A stretch of DNA of 63,804 nt from CAIOGO01 sp964447445 (GCA_964447445.1 CAYUSW010000007.1:1-63804), one strand, 5' to 3'; shown: positions 33,078 through 41,961, counted from the stretch's first letter. Numbers and translations: made by a program. Notes: a model not told the origin generated them from the sequence alone.

Positions 33078-34067
33078 TCACTCCTCGATTTCGAGCGTCA
33101 GGAGGAAGTCGCGTTCGGGACGGTGCACTTTGACAACCACCCGATCGCCGGACTTCTTCGTTGCGAGGACACTCATCAGCTCCTGGCACGTGTTAACGGC
33201 CACGGCGTTGACGTGCGTGATGACGTCTCCTGCCTCGAGGCCGCGCAGCTCGGCGATCGTTCCCTCGACGACCCGCGTGATTCGAACGCCCACTCCGCCC
33301 GTCTCTCCGCACAGGATGCCGAGCGAGACCGAGGTTCGCGCGTAGTTGACCGAGACGACGTCGACCGGGGAGCCCGTCAGCGAGCCGAAGGGAACGAGGA
33401 TCGTCGGCTGTTCGATCACGCTGCCGGCGCCTGTGCCCCGAGAAGCGTCGGCCGGCAGAGTGTCCGGCAAGTACACGTCGACGCGAATCGTCCCCCGCTG
33501 CGAAGCATCGGTAGCTTGAGAGTGACTAGGTGTCTCGAAGCGAAACGCGAGCGCCTCGTCGGCACTCACCTGCCACCCTGCGATTCGCACCGTCTGGCGA
33601 GGCGACAGAATCCACTTCCGATCCTCGGCCGATCCGGAGGCCCTGGATCCGCCGTTGGTGTTCAGTCCGTCGATGACGAGGACAACTCCAAGCGGCGCAT
33701 CCGTCTTGTTCGTCAGAACGACGCGGTACGCGGCACCCAGTACAGGCTGGGCCGTGTATTGACGGGTGAACACGAAGTCCAGTTTCCCGAGCACTGCGCA
33801 CTCCACCGAGGGCGACGCCGCTCCTTCGCATGTGTCAGAAGCCCGAGCTGCGCTCGCGGCGTCGACAGCCGTCAGTTTCTCGATGTCCATCGACAGGAAG
33901 CGAGCGTCGAGCGGTTCGTACCAGCCCATCCCGAAGAGCCCGAGGGAGTGGAAGACTTCTATGCTCACATCGAGATACCGCGTGCTCATCCCCGACGCGC
34001 ACGCGCCAGTGGACGACAGGATCAAGAGCCCTACAGCGAGGGCTGGGATCAGCTTACGTCGAGGCAT
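33078..34067 (-). CDS. Exported (possibly lipid-anchored) PDZ-domain protein
   Basis: The 329-residue product starts at ATG 34067 after GGGGG. Its signal sequence LIPALAVGLLILSSTGAC may be a weak lipobox. Residues about 30-225 form a beta-rich domain of unknown family with paired cysteines (DTCEGAASPSVECAV). The C-terminal PDZ domain (about 245-329) has VGVRITRVVEGTIAELRGLE followed by AGDVITHVNAVAVNTCQELM. No protease domain accompanies the PDZ, so it probably recruits or binds another exported protein. It follows dcd on the same strand after about 115 bases. Confidence 0.7.
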   Translation of the reverse strand: MPRRKLIPALAVGLLILSSTGACASGMSTRYLDVSIEVFHSLGLFGMGWYEPLDARFLSMDIEKLTAVDAASAARASDTCEGAASPSVECAVLGKLDFVFTRQYTAQPVLGAAYRVVLTNKTDAPLGVVLVIDGLNTNGGSRASGSAEDRKWILSPRQTVRIAGWQVSADEALAFRFETPSHSQATDASQRGTIRVDVYLPDTLPADASRGTGAGSVIEQPTILVPFGSLTGSPVDVVSVNYARTSVSLGILCGETGGVGVRITRVVEGTIAELRGLEAGDVITHVNAVAVNTCQELMSVLATKKSGDRVVVKVHRPERDFLLTLEIEE

Positions 34068-34182
34068 GGTTCCCCCTTCTCCGCCCGCAACCGCGGGACG
34101 GACCCGCGGAGCGCCCAGAAGACGTCTCAGTATACCCTCGCGCGTTGCGACCAGTTCCACGCCAGGCCGTGCCCGCCTCTCC

Positions 34183-34743
34183 TCAGCGCGGGAGAGTCAC
34201 GCCCGGTTGATCCTGATACCCGCCGCCGGCCTCCTTCTCCCCGTACGTGCGCTGCGGCCGTGAACCACGGAAAAAGACGACCTGAGCGATCCCCTGCCCG
34301 ACGTGCAGCCGGATGGGTAGCGGCGACACGTTCGCCAGTTCGATCGTGAGGATGCCTCGCCATCCCGGTTCAAGCGGCGTGACATTCACAAGCAGCCCAC
34401 ACCGGGCGTAGGAACTCTTGCCCCAGCAGACGCCGCACACATCGTCGGGCATCTGGAAGTGTTCGACCGACTCGGCGAGCACCTGCGCGTTTGGCGCGAG
34501 CTCAAACGCCTTGTCTACATCGAGCGTACGGAAGTGACCGTCGGGGAATTCCACCGGGTCGAGCACAACGTTGATTCCGCCGAGGGGCACGAGGATCTTG
34601 CGCCCGAGGCGGAGATCGTAGCCGAAGCTTCCGAGTCCGTAGGACGGTCTTCCCTCCTGCCGCGGGACGAAGGGCGACAGCATGGGGCGGCTGCCCGCGC
34701 ACAGCGCGGCGATCTCTTGGTCGGACAGGATTCCGTAGGTCAT
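34183..34743 (-). CDS. dcd: dCTP deaminase
   Basis: Dcd converts dCTP to dUTP for thymidylate synthesis. The 186-residue protein has the trimeric dUTPase-like fold: MTYGILSDQEI, SFGYDLRLG, CGVCWGKSSYARCGLLVN (the R/K-S-S phosphate loop), and PGWRGILTIELANV, which contains the catalytic Glu. It ends with GIAQVVFF and GGGYQDQ. It may be mono- or bifunctional (with dUTPase); sequence alone does not decide. It follows the ThyX-like gene by five bases, fitting a dTMP pathway. Confidence 0.9.
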   Translation of the reverse strand: MTYGILSDQEIAALCAGSRPMLSPFVPRQEGRPSYGLGSFGYDLRLGRKILVPLGGINVVLDPVEFPDGHFRTLDVDKAFELAPNAQVLAESVEHFQMPDDVCGVCWGKSSYARCGLLVNVTPLEPGWRGILTIELANVSPLPIRLHVGQGIAQVVFFRGSRPQRTYGEKEAGGGYQDQPGVTLPR

Positions 34744-34748
34744 GGGAT

Positions 34749-35273
34749 CTAGCTCTCCTTCAAGTACTCGGGGTGCTCCACGGACGCGATGAGTTGGTCG
34801 ACGAACTCGCGCCACTCCGGCAGCCGGTGCGATAAACGCTGTCGGACGATGCGCTGCAGCGCCATGTAGTTCGCCGACACGACGCGTCGCTGGAGGAAGG
34901 ACTCGGGAAGCTGCCACTTGGTCTCTTCCCATCGTCCCTCAGAGATCAGCCGGTTCAGGTGGGCGAGGTGCGCCTCAGGCACGGAGTGGGAGAAATCCGT
35001 CTGGGCAAGAGGACGCTGAGTCACGGTGTGCATCGTGGACTCGCTCTGCCGCGTCACCCCGACACGGTACGTGTCGAACTCCTGCCAGAAGTAGCGCGGA
35101 GCGACGACGTCAAGCCACACAACGATCGACTCGAGGAACTTGTTGTGGCCGTCCCCGAGGAACGCGAGCCGACGCGCCACTGCGGGCATTCGCGCCGGGT
35201 CCTGCCGATGCGATAGCGACAGGCCGAGTAGCGCTGGCTCGTGCCCGTGCTCTTCGAGAACTCGGAGTCTCAT
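34749..35273 (-). CDS. ThyX-like (phage-type) putative thymidylate synthase
   Basis: The 174-residue protein resembles short ThyX-family members seen in phages and uncultured bacteria: FLESIVVWLDVVAPRYFWQE followed by FDTYRVGVTRQSESTMHTV, then RRVVSANYMALQRIVRQR. Canonical ThyX has an RHRxxSxNxxSxR signature; here only the S-x-S-T core is recognisable. Canonical ThyX also runs 220-250 residues. Position between pyrE and dcd supports thymidylate synthesis from dUMP, but flavin binding and activity are unproven. Four bases overlap pyrE. Confidence 0.6.
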   Translation of the reverse strand: MRLRVLEEHGHEPALLGLSLSHRQDPARMPAVARRLAFLGDGHNKFLESIVVWLDVVAPRYFWQEFDTYRVGVTRQSESTMHTVTQRPLAQTDFSHSVPEAHLAHLNRLISEGRWEETKWQLPESFLQRRVVSANYMALQRIVRQRLSHRLPEWREFVDQLIASVEHPEYLKES

Positions 35274-35863
35274 GGTCCCGCCTTCGTGCCTTGCTTACGG
35301 CTCCCCGGCTGGCTGATCGGGATGCCGGCAGCGCACAGCGGGCACTCGTCGTACGCGTACGTAGGAATCTCCAGCCGGATCAACGCGTGAATGGGCAAAC
35401 CGTCAACCTCGTGCGTCTCCGAGCGATCGACGATCGCCGCTACGCATACCGGCTGCGCCCCGTGACCTTTGATGAGAGCCATGAGCTCGCGCGTCGTGCG
35501 CCCGGTCGTGATGACGTCCTCCACCACGGCGATTCGCTCGCCGGGATGGATCGAGAAGCCACGCCGCAGTTGGAAGAGACCGTCGGCGGCACGCTCGGGA
35601 AACTGAAACGGACGGCGCAACCCGCGCGCTACCTCGTACCCTACCAAGATCCCGCCGAGCGGCGGGGACATGACCCGATCGGCGTCGGCTCCTATTCGTC
35701 GCGCCAACTCGCCCCCGACCGCGGTTGCGTTCTCCGGATCCTCGAGGGCTTTCGCGCACTGGATGTACCGCTCCGAGTGACGGCCCGATGACAGGAGGAA
35801 GTGGCCGTTCTGCACAGCCCCGACCTCTTCCAGAAGCTTGAGCCACGGCTCTATGGAGCTCAT
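35270..35863 (-). CDS. pyrE: Orotate phosphoribosyltransferase
   Basis: PyrE joins orotate to PRPP to give OMP. The 197-residue protein has the PRPP-binding motif VVEDVITTGRTTRELM, the substrate segment FLLSSGRHSERYIQCAKAL, and a C-terminal ECPLCAAGIPISQPGSRK typical of this PyrE subgroup. I chose ATG 35863 because it overlaps the pyrF stop as ATGA and lies nine bases after GGAGG; upstream ATGs would overlap pyrF more deeply. Confidence 0.93.
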   Translation of the reverse strand: MSSIEPWLKLLEEVGAVQNGHFLLSSGRHSERYIQCAKALEDPENATAVGGELARRIGADADRVMSPPLGGILVGYEVARGLRRPFQFPERAADGLFQLRRGFSIHPGERIAVVEDVITTGRTTRELMALIKGHGAQPVCVAAIVDRSETHEVDGLPIHALIRLEIPTYAYDECPLCAAGIPISQPGSRKQGTKAGP

Positions 35864-36612
35864 CGGCATTTCCCTCCGATCTCCTCTTTCCACCGCCGTG
35901 CCGCCGCGCCGGGTGACGGGTCGGCGTAGATGCCACGCGACACGTTGTAGAGCACCACGTCGTGCTGCACTGCCCGCTCGAACGCGACGAGGTTCCCGCC
36001 CTGCGCCCCGAGCCCGGGGACGAGCCAGGGCAGTCTCGGCGCCGCCTCGTGCACCCTCCGCGCAAGTTCCGGCCGCGTTGCGCCCACAACGAGCCCGACG
36101 CGCCCCGGATACTCCCGCTCCCAGCGCGCCGCCATCTCAGCGACCTTCACGAAAACGGGCGGCGTCCCGTGCTCGACGATCTCGGCCGCCGACGGGTTCG
36201 ACGGCAGGGTTACGACAAAGACGGTGCCGCCCCGCTCGAGGAAGGGCCGTACCGCATCCTCGCCCATGTACGGCACGACAGTGATCGCATCGGCTCCGAG
36301 GACGTCGAACGCCGCGCGCGCGTAGGCCTCGGCCGTCGACGCGATGTCGCCGCGCTTCGCATCAAGGAGGGCCGGCCGCTCCGCTTTGTGAATCCATTGG
36401 ATCGCCTCCGCGAGGACCTCCACGCCACGAGGTCCCAGAGCCTCGAAAAACGCGCTGTTCGGCTTGAAGACACAGGCGTGCGCCGCCGTTTCATCGATGA
36501 CGCGCCGGATCCGTTCTCGAATCTCGCCCGCTGAGCCCGACTGCGGATCGAGCCCGATGCATAGCCGGCCGCGGGTAGCGCGCTGCGCATCCAGAGCCCG
36601 CTCAAGAAACAC
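35860..36612 (-). CDS. pyrF: Orotidine 5'-phosphate decarboxylase, subfamily 2
   Basis: PyrF decarboxylates OMP to UMP. The 250-residue protein has LCIGLDPQ, FKPNSAFFEALGPRGVEVL, the catalytic LLDAKRGDIASTA and GLVVGATRPELARRV, all type-2 marks. GTG 36612 lies within the end of pyrD (overlap about 11 bases). Its stop overlaps pyrE. Confidence 0.94.
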   Translation of the reverse strand: MFLERALDAQRATRGRLCIGLDPQSGSAGEIRERIRRVIDETAAHACVFKPNSAFFEALGPRGVEVLAEAIQWIHKAERPALLDAKRGDIASTAEAYARAAFDVLGADAITVVPYMGEDAVRPFLERGGTVFVVTLPSNPSAAEIVEHGTPPVFVKVAEMAARWEREYPGRVGLVVGATRPELARRVHEAAPRLPWLVPGLGAQGGNLVAFERAVQHDVVLYNVSRGIYADPSPGAAARRWKEEIGGKCR

Positions 36613-37525
36613 GCCACCCTCCCCGTTGCGCCGCTCCGACGAGCTCTGTCACGGATCCGATGCTGCGTTCGTCAAGCCACTCCTCGAGCTCCGTGGCCCA
36701 GCCGAACACGGCGGCCGGATCCACCATCAGCGCAAATCCCACTCCGACCAGGTTAGCGCCGGCGCAGAGCATCTCGACGACGGCGCGAACACAGTCCACG
36801 CCGCCTGTCCCGACGATGAACGTATCGGGGAACGCGCGCCGCACGCTGAATACGCTCGAGAGAGCTATCGGCAGGATCGCTGGCCCACACAGCCCGCCGC
36901 ACTCGCGCGCCATGTACGGCCGGCCTGTCTCGACGTGAATGCGCATGCTGCGGACTGCGTTGATCAGCGTCAGTCCATCCGCGCCGGCCGCGATCGCAGC
37001 GTCCGCCAATTCGATCAGCGCGTTGCTGCTCGGCAGCTTGACGAGGAGCGGCCGCGTCGACACGTCGCGCGTCGCTCGAACAAGAGCCCCGACCTGCTCA
37101 GGCCGGTTGGCCAGCATCTCTCCGCTCACGTTAGGGCACGACAGGTTCAGTTCCAGCCAGTCGATGCCCGCGTCTTCCTGCAATGCTCGGGCCATGGTTG
37201 CTGTCTCATCCGGGGAACCGCCCGCGAGGCTCACGATCCGCGCCGTCGGGAGTGACCGAATCTGTGGAAGGACGTTACTCCGGAACGCCTCCAGCCCGGG
37301 GTTCTCGAGCCCGACCGAATTGATCGCTCCCGCCGGCGCGTCCACGATTCGAGGCTGGGGGTTTCCATCTCGAGGCTCGAACGTGACGGTCTTTGTGGTG
37401 AGGGCCCCGATCCCGCGGAAGTCAAGAGAGCGCGCGAGCTCGATCCCGAATCCGGCGGGACCCGAGGCGAGGACGATCGGCGTGCGGAACGTCCCCTTCT
37501 CGTGGGTGACGCCTATCCGAGCCAA
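36602..37525 (-). CDS. pyrD: Dihydroorotate dehydrogenase, class 1B catalytic subunit
   Basis: PyrD oxidises dihydroorotate to orotate on FMN and passes electrons through PyrK to NAD+. Marks in 307 residues are PIVLASGPAGFG, GIGALTTKTVTFEPRDGNP, NSVGLENPG, catalytic Cys in LELNLSCPNVSG, and FMN-phosphate segments IVGTGGVDCV and AGANLVGVG. I chose TTG 37525, four bases after GGAGG and overlapping the end of pyrK. No ATG is available at this position. Confidence 0.93.
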   Translation of the reverse strand: MARIGVTHEKGTFRTPIVLASGPAGFGIELARSLDFRGIGALTTKTVTFEPRDGNPQPRIVDAPAGAINSVGLENPGLEAFRSNVLPQIRSLPTARIVSLAGGSPDETATMARALQEDAGIDWLELNLSCPNVSGEMLANRPEQVGALVRATRDVSTRPLLVKLPSSNALIELADAAIAAGADGLTLINAVRSMRIHVETGRPYMARECGGLCGPAILPIALSSVFSVRRAFPDTFIVGTGGVDCVRAVVEMLCAGANLVGVGFALMVDPAAVFGWATELEEWLDERSIGSVTELVGAAQRGGWRVS

Positions 37526-38283
37526 GGCACCTCCGAACAGGCGAACAGGGGACCATCCACGCAGACGCGCCGCATTCCGGCGGGGGTCGGGATGCTGCAG
37601 CCCCGGCAGGCACCAAACCCGCAACCGAGGCGGACTTCCAGCGAGACGAACGCCGAAGGGTCCTCCCGGTGACGGCGAGCGACAGCCGCGAGCAGCGGCT
37701 CCGGGCCGCAGGCAATGATGCCGAGGCCTGTGTGCCACGAGCCCGTGAGCCGGCCGTCGGCGGTCTCGCCGTTCTCGTCTTCCACGGCGACGTCGATGCC
37801 AGGCAAGAGGGGGCGGACGCCGCCGGACCGGAACCCGAGAGCCAAGGCCGCAACGGAGTCCGGGTACCTCTCCGCAAAGTGGAGCAGCGGAGCTACGCCG
37901 GATCCGCCCCCCACCAAGACGTAGCGGCGGCCGCGATCGATCCGCTCGGCATACGGGACGCCGTACGGGCCGCGCACCTCAAGGGTAGCGTCTCGAGGAG
38001 CCTTCGCCATGGCTCCCCGCAAGATGCCGTCGCTCTTGATGAACACGTCGACCCACCCGTCGCCGGCGGCCAGAGCGGAGATAGCACGCGGCAGCGCCGG
38101 TCCCCAAGGGAATCGGACCATGACGAATTGCCCGGGCGCGGGCGTTGGAAACCCGCGGTCGACCGCTACGCGCAGTCGCCCGTACCCGCCCCCCTCTCGC
38201 GTTTCAACGATCCTCCCTGGCCAGAGACGGAAAGACGGCCCGCCGTGGGCCGTCCCGGTGCACTTCGAAGTTCCGACCTCCAC
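37513..38283 (-). CDS. pyrK: Dihydroorotate dehydrogenase electron-transfer subunit
   Basis: PyrK carries FAD and a [2Fe-2S] cluster. The 256-residue protein has PGQFVMVRFPWGPALPRAIS (FAD), VLVGGGSGVAPLLHFAERYP (NAD/FAD), and a cysteine set in LGCGFGACRGCSIPT plus RRVCVDGPLF. GTG 38283 lies seven bases after AGGAGGGG. An upstream TTG in the same frame would overlap the small membrane protein gene and adds a poorly conserved extension. It is followed directly by pyrD. Confidence 0.9.
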   Translation of the reverse strand: MEVGTSKCTGTAHGGPSFRLWPGRIVETREGGGYGRLRVAVDRGFPTPAPGQFVMVRFPWGPALPRAISALAAGDGWVDVFIKSDGILRGAMAKAPRDATLEVRGPYGVPYAERIDRGRRYVLVGGGSGVAPLLHFAERYPDSVAALALGFRSGGVRPLLPGIDVAVEDENGETADGRLTGSWHTGLGIIACGPEPLLAAVARRHREDPSAFVSLEVRLGCGFGACRGCSIPTPAGMRRVCVDGPLFACSEVPWLG

Positions 38284-38362
38284 CCGAGTCCCCCTCCTGA
38301 TCCCCGGGGCGAGATAGTACGCGCTTGTGGGTCGGCCATGCAAAGACCCGGCGGGCGCGACC

Positions 38363-38563
38363 TCAATCAGAGCGTCGGCGTTCTCCAACGTACACGGCGA
38401 CGCCGATAGCGCCGAGGAAGAGCCCTCCGACGCAGACGAAGTAGGTGAGAATGCTCAACCACAGCGGCGACGGGATCATTCGTAGCACCATCGCGAAGGA
38501 CAACCCGCACGCGAGGAGCAGGAGGAGCAGGCTAGTCAGCAGGATGGCGCGTGGGCTCCGCAG
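38363..38563 (-). CDS. Small two-helix membrane protein, apparent CTG start
   Basis: This frame encodes 66 residues with two hydrophobic helices (RAILLTSLLLLLLACGLSFA; ILTYFVCVGGLFLGAIGVAV) joined by MVLRMIPSPLWLS and ending YVGERRRSD. Between the preceding in-frame stop and the first helix there is no ATG, GTG or TTG. CTG at 38561-38563 lies six bases after AAGGAGG and is the best start, overlapping the end of the upstream ATPase gene. Starting at internal TTG or ATG would delete helix 1. Function unknown; it sits between the peptide importer and pyrK. Confidence 0.5.
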   Translation of the reverse strand: MRSPRAILLTSLLLLLLACGLSFAMVLRMIPSPLWLSILTYFVCVGGLFLGAIGVAVYVGERRRSD

Positions 38564-39623
38564 GGCCCCCTCCTTCGCGGAACAACCAACACTCGACGCG
38601 ATGCCCCTTCACGGGCTCGAACGTCGGCGGTTCGTCTTGGTCGCACAACCCTGCGATCATGTGCTTGCAGCGAGGATGGAAGCGGCATCCGGACGGCGGA
38701 TGAGCCAGACTCGGCGGCTCTCCCGGTGGAACCTCCCTGAGGACGTGCGCATTCTCCGGGTCCGGGTCGGAAATCGCGGCAAGGAGCGCGTTCGTGTACG
38801 GATGGAGAGAGTGGCCGATCAGTTCGCGGACCTCCGCCTTCTCCACAATCCTTGCCGCGTACATGACGAACACGTACTCGGAGAAGTACCGCACCGTCGA
38901 CAGGTCGTGTGTGATATAGATAACGCCGAGGTTGTGCGTTTCCTGAACGCGTCGGAGCAGCTGCAGAATCTCGACGCGTACCGATGCGTCGAGCATCGAG
39001 ACGGGCTCGTCCGCGACGACGAGCTTGGGCTCAAGCACGATCGCCCTGGCGATCACGAGTCGCTGCTGTTGCCCCCCGCTCAGCATGTGAGGGTGCTTGT
39101 CGAGGAAGTCGTCCTGCGGGGTGAGCCGAACCTCCTCCATCACAGCCCGTACCCTGGCGAGCTGGTCCCTCCGCGGCACTTTGTGAATCGCCAGGGGCTC
39201 GCGCAAGATTCGCTCGACGGTCATGAACGGCGGGAGCGCCCCGTACGGATCCTGCTGGATGAAACCGACGTTAGCTCGCAGCCAATCGAGTGCCTTCCGG
39301 TTGCGCCCGTCCAGCCGCTCGCCTGCCAGAACGAGTTCGCCCTTTGTGGGGGGTACGAGCCCGAGAATCGTCTTGGCTAGGGTCGTCTTGCCCGACCCGC
39401 TCTCACCGACAATCGTGATTGCCTCTCCGCGCTTGAGGTCGAACGTCACGCCGTCCAGCGCCCTCACATGTCCGGAGAGGAAGAAGCCCCACTTGCGAAG
39501 CTCGTACCAGGTGCGCAGGTCGCGCACGGACAGAAGTGCGTTCTCCGCCGTCCGCCCTCGTCTTGTGCGAAGGTCGTTCCACGTACGGAAGCTACTCCCA
39601 GGAACTCGCTTCTGTTCTGTCAT
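38532..39623 (-). CDS. Oligopeptide/dipeptide ABC transporter ATPase (DppF/OppF type)
   Basis: The 363-residue ATPase has Walker A VGESGSGKTTLAK, Q-loop FIQQDPYGALPPFMTV, signature MLSGGQQQRLVIARAI and Walker B LVVADEPVSMLD. Its C-terminal oligopeptide-transporter extension carries the Fe-S-type cysteine set (CRFHPRCKHMIAGLCDQDEP). An unusual segment of about 45 residues precedes the ATPase (LLSVRDLRTWYELRKWGF is its junction). It pairs with the 39635-40600 ATPase. ATG 39623 follows GGGGG. Confidence 0.9.
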   Translation of the reverse strand: MTEQKRVPGSSFRTWNDLRTRRGRTAENALLSVRDLRTWYELRKWGFFLSGHVRALDGVTFDLKRGEAITIVGESGSGKTTLAKTILGLVPPTKGELVLAGERLDGRNRKALDWLRANVGFIQQDPYGALPPFMTVERILREPLAIHKVPRRDQLARVRAVMEEVRLTPQDDFLDKHPHMLSGGQQQRLVIARAIVLEPKLVVADEPVSMLDASVRVEILQLLRRVQETHNLGVIYITHDLSTVRYFSEYVFVMYAARIVEKAEVRELIGHSLHPYTNALLAAISDPDPENAHVLREVPPGEPPSLAHPPSGCRFHPRCKHMIAGLCDQDEPPTFEPVKGHRVECWLFREGGGPAEPTRHPAD

Positions 39624-39634
39624 GTTCCCCCACT

Positions 39635-40600
39635 TCACGCGTGCAACCAGCACTTGACCCAGCGGTCGCTGCCCACGTCCCGCAACTCCGGCTCCTGCTC
39701 GCACCGGTCGAACCGGGAAGGACAGCGCTCGGCGAAACGACAGGTCTTCGGCGGGTCCAGCAGACTCGGCGGCCTGCCCGGAATGAATCCGAGCTCCTTG
39801 TCTTCACGCAGCGTTGGGACGCTCGCCATGAGCCCGCTCGAGTACGGGTGCAGCGGCTCGCGGAAGAAGTGGCGGGCATCGGAGAGCTCGACGAGTTGGC
39901 CGGCATACATCACGGCCGCCCGATCGGCCAGCTCGCTCGACGTTGCGATATCGTGGGTGATGAGGATGAAGGTGACGCCGAGGTCACGCTTGATGCCCTT
40001 GAGGACGTTCATGATGTTCGACTGCGTCAGCACGTCGAGCGCGCTTGTCGGCTCGTCGAGGAACACGATGTCGGGTCTGGTCACGAGCGCCATTGCGAGG
40101 ACTGCGCGTTGGCGCATCCCGCCGGACAGCTCGAACGGGTAACGATCGAGGAAGTCCTTCGATACCCCAACGAGCCGAAACACCTCTTGAGCCTGAAGCA
40201 GCGCCTTCTTCTTGTTGGGCACGATGCGGTGGACGCGCAGCGGCTCGGAAACCTGGTCCCCCACCTTGATGACGGGGTTGAGAGAGTTCATCGCTGCTTG
40301 CGACACAAGGGACATTTTCAGCCACCGCACTTGTTGGCGGAACTGCTCTTCTCCCAGCGCCATGACATTCGTGCCGTTGAGCCAGACCTTGCCTTCGAAC
40401 GCATGAACGTTTCGAGGAAGGAGGCGCAGGATCGCCCTCGCGAGCGTGCTCTTGCCGCAGCCGGACTCCCCGACAACGACCGTCGCCGGACCCCGTTCCA
40501 AGGCGAAGCTCACCCCATCCACGGCCTGCACGGGCCCCCTCATGGTTCGGAAGTGAAGCTTCAAGTCTTCGACCCGAAGCACGTCGTCCCTGCTCGTCAT
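39635..40600 (-). CDS. Oligopeptide/dipeptide ABC transporter ATPase (DppD/OppD type)
   Basis: The 321-residue ATPase has Walker A VGESGCGKSTLARAI, signature ELSGGMRQRAVLAMAL, Walker B DIVFLDEPTSALDVLTQ and H-loop ITHDIATS. The C-terminal oligopeptide domain has CRFAERCPSRFDRCEQEPEL. With the DppF-type partner it forms the heterodimeric motor of the importer encoded upstream. Starts two bases after the permease stop. Confidence 0.92.
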   Translation of the reverse strand: MTSRDDVLRVEDLKLHFRTMRGPVQAVDGVSFALERGPATVVVGESGCGKSTLARAILRLLPRNVHAFEGKVWLNGTNVMALGEEQFRQQVRWLKMSLVSQAAMNSLNPVIKVGDQVSEPLRVHRIVPNKKKALLQAQEVFRLVGVSKDFLDRYPFELSGGMRQRAVLAMALVTRPDIVFLDEPTSALDVLTQSNIMNVLKGIKRDLGVTFILITHDIATSSELADRAAVMYAGQLVELSDARHFFREPLHPYSSGLMASVPTLREDKELGFIPGRPPSLLDPPKTCRFAERCPSRFDRCEQEPELRDVGSDRWVKCWLHA

Positions 40601-40601
40601 A

Positions 40602-41957
40602 TCACATCGTCCTCAGCCTAGGGTTGAAGATCCGGTCCAGGGCAAACCCCACAAGGGCGAACCCGAAGCCCGTGACCATGAGCAGCACGGCCGGCTCCAA
40701 GACCCAGTAGTAGTAGCCCTTGTAGAGGGCATCGGCTGCTCGCGCATCGTAGATCAGCTTCCCCCAGGTCGGGAGCACCGGGTCCCCGAGGCCGAGAACG
40801 GCCAGCGAGGCCTCCAAGAACACGAACACCGGGACGACCAGCACGAACGTGGGCAAGAGCACCGGCACGATCCGCGGCAGCAAGTAACGGAAGATGATCC
40901 GTCCGTTGCTCGCGCCGTAGGCTCTGGCTGCTTCGATGTACGGCGCCTCCTTGGCCTGAAGGAACATGGCCCGATACGTGAGGTAGGCCCCGCTGAAGAT
41001 GCTGAGCAGGATGACGATTCCCATGATGACCCACAGACTCCGCCCGAAGAAGTGCCCGACCATGATCAGGAGCGGCAGGAGGGGGATGAGCAGAGTCAGC
41101 ATGGTGAGTCGCTGGAACAGCCCATCCAGACGCCCGCCGAACCACGTTCCGATGCCCGCGAGCACGAACGTCGCGGTGTTCGCCCCGACGGCGGCGGCAA
41201 GGCCGAACAATAGGGCGAGGGGAGTGCCCCAGAGAAGGGCGATCATGATGTCGCGGCGGAGGTTGTCCGTGCCGGCGAGCCCGTACGCTTGCCCGAACAC
41301 GACGAGCCTCGACTCAAATGCGGCGGTCTCGGGGATCTCCGCCTCCACGACCAGCTTGTATTCGCCCCGGCGGGGACTCCACTCGGCCGCTGGAGCTGTT
41401 GCTGCGGAATCGATGAACAACCCCTTCTCCGGAGCCGCCGTGTAGGGCATCCGGTCGCGAAGCTGATTGTCGAGGGACATGTAGTAGATGTCGCTCGCTC
41501 GCATGCCACGGCCGGAGACGATGGGGCTCGTCGATCCATCGGGCTTCACCCACGTCACGGAGAACTTGGTCCGCGAGCCTTCGTAGGTCGCAGCAGAAAA
41601 GAGCGACAGCTCCGTCGGGAACGTGGTGTACGGGAAGTCAAACGCCAAGGTGTGCCGGACGCGCACCTTCCCGTCGCCGAGCGGTTCAACGGTCCGGGTG
41701 CCGTCGGTGCGAGAGTCGACCGAGATCGTCCTTGCGAGCCGCTCGCTCGTGAACCAGTCGAACCACACGGGCACCGCGTTCCGCGGCGTCTCATCCCACA
41801 CGCCGGGGCCTCCCCGCCAGAGACGGATGGCCTCGCCGTAAGGGATGGCGATCATGGCGTACATCGACACGACCACCAATAGGCCGATGATGGCCAGCCC
41901 AACAATGGCCGAAGGGTACCGACGCAACTCCTTCAGACCGCGCAGGAAGCTGCTCAT
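40602..41957 (-). CDS. Oligopeptide ABC permease (DppC type) with large extracytoplasmic insert
   Basis: The 451-residue permease starts at ATG 41957 (GGGAGG ten bases upstream). After helix 1 (AIVGLAIIGLLVVVSMYAM), about 190 mostly hydrophilic, beta-rich residues face the outside before the transporter core resumes with RRDIMIALLWGTPLALLFGL. The EAA loop reads EAARAYGASNGRIIFRYLLP and the last helices are FVLVVPVFVFLEASLAVLGL onward. The insert is much longer than in E. coli DppC (about 300 residues in total) and may help dock the large binding protein. Confidence 0.88.
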   Translation of the reverse strand: MSSFLRGLKELRRYPSAIVGLAIIGLLVVVSMYAMIAIPYGEAIRLWRGGPGVWDETPRNAVPVWFDWFTSERLARTISVDSRTDGTRTVEPLGDGKVRVRHTLAFDFPYTTFPTELSLFSAATYEGSRTKFSVTWVKPDGSTSPIVSGRGMRASDIYYMSLDNQLRDRMPYTAAPEKGLFIDSAATAPAAEWSPRRGEYKLVVEAEIPETAAFESRLVVFGQAYGLAGTDNLRRDIMIALLWGTPLALLFGLAAAVGANTATFVLAGIGTWFGGRLDGLFQRLTMLTLLIPLLPLLIMVGHFFGRSLWVIMGIVILLSIFSGAYLTYRAMFLQAKEAPYIEAARAYGASNGRIIFRYLLPRIVPVLLPTFVLVVPVFVFLEASLAVLGLGDPVLPTWGKLIYDARAADALYKGYYYWVLEPAVLLMVTGFGFALVGFALDRIFNPRLRTM

Positions 41958-41961
41958 GGGT

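Noticed and set aside
32805..34349. 514-codon plus-strand open frame opposite the PDZ gene and dcd
   Set aside because: It lies antisense to two well-supported genes, is compositionally Arg/Ser-rich and has no recognisable domain.
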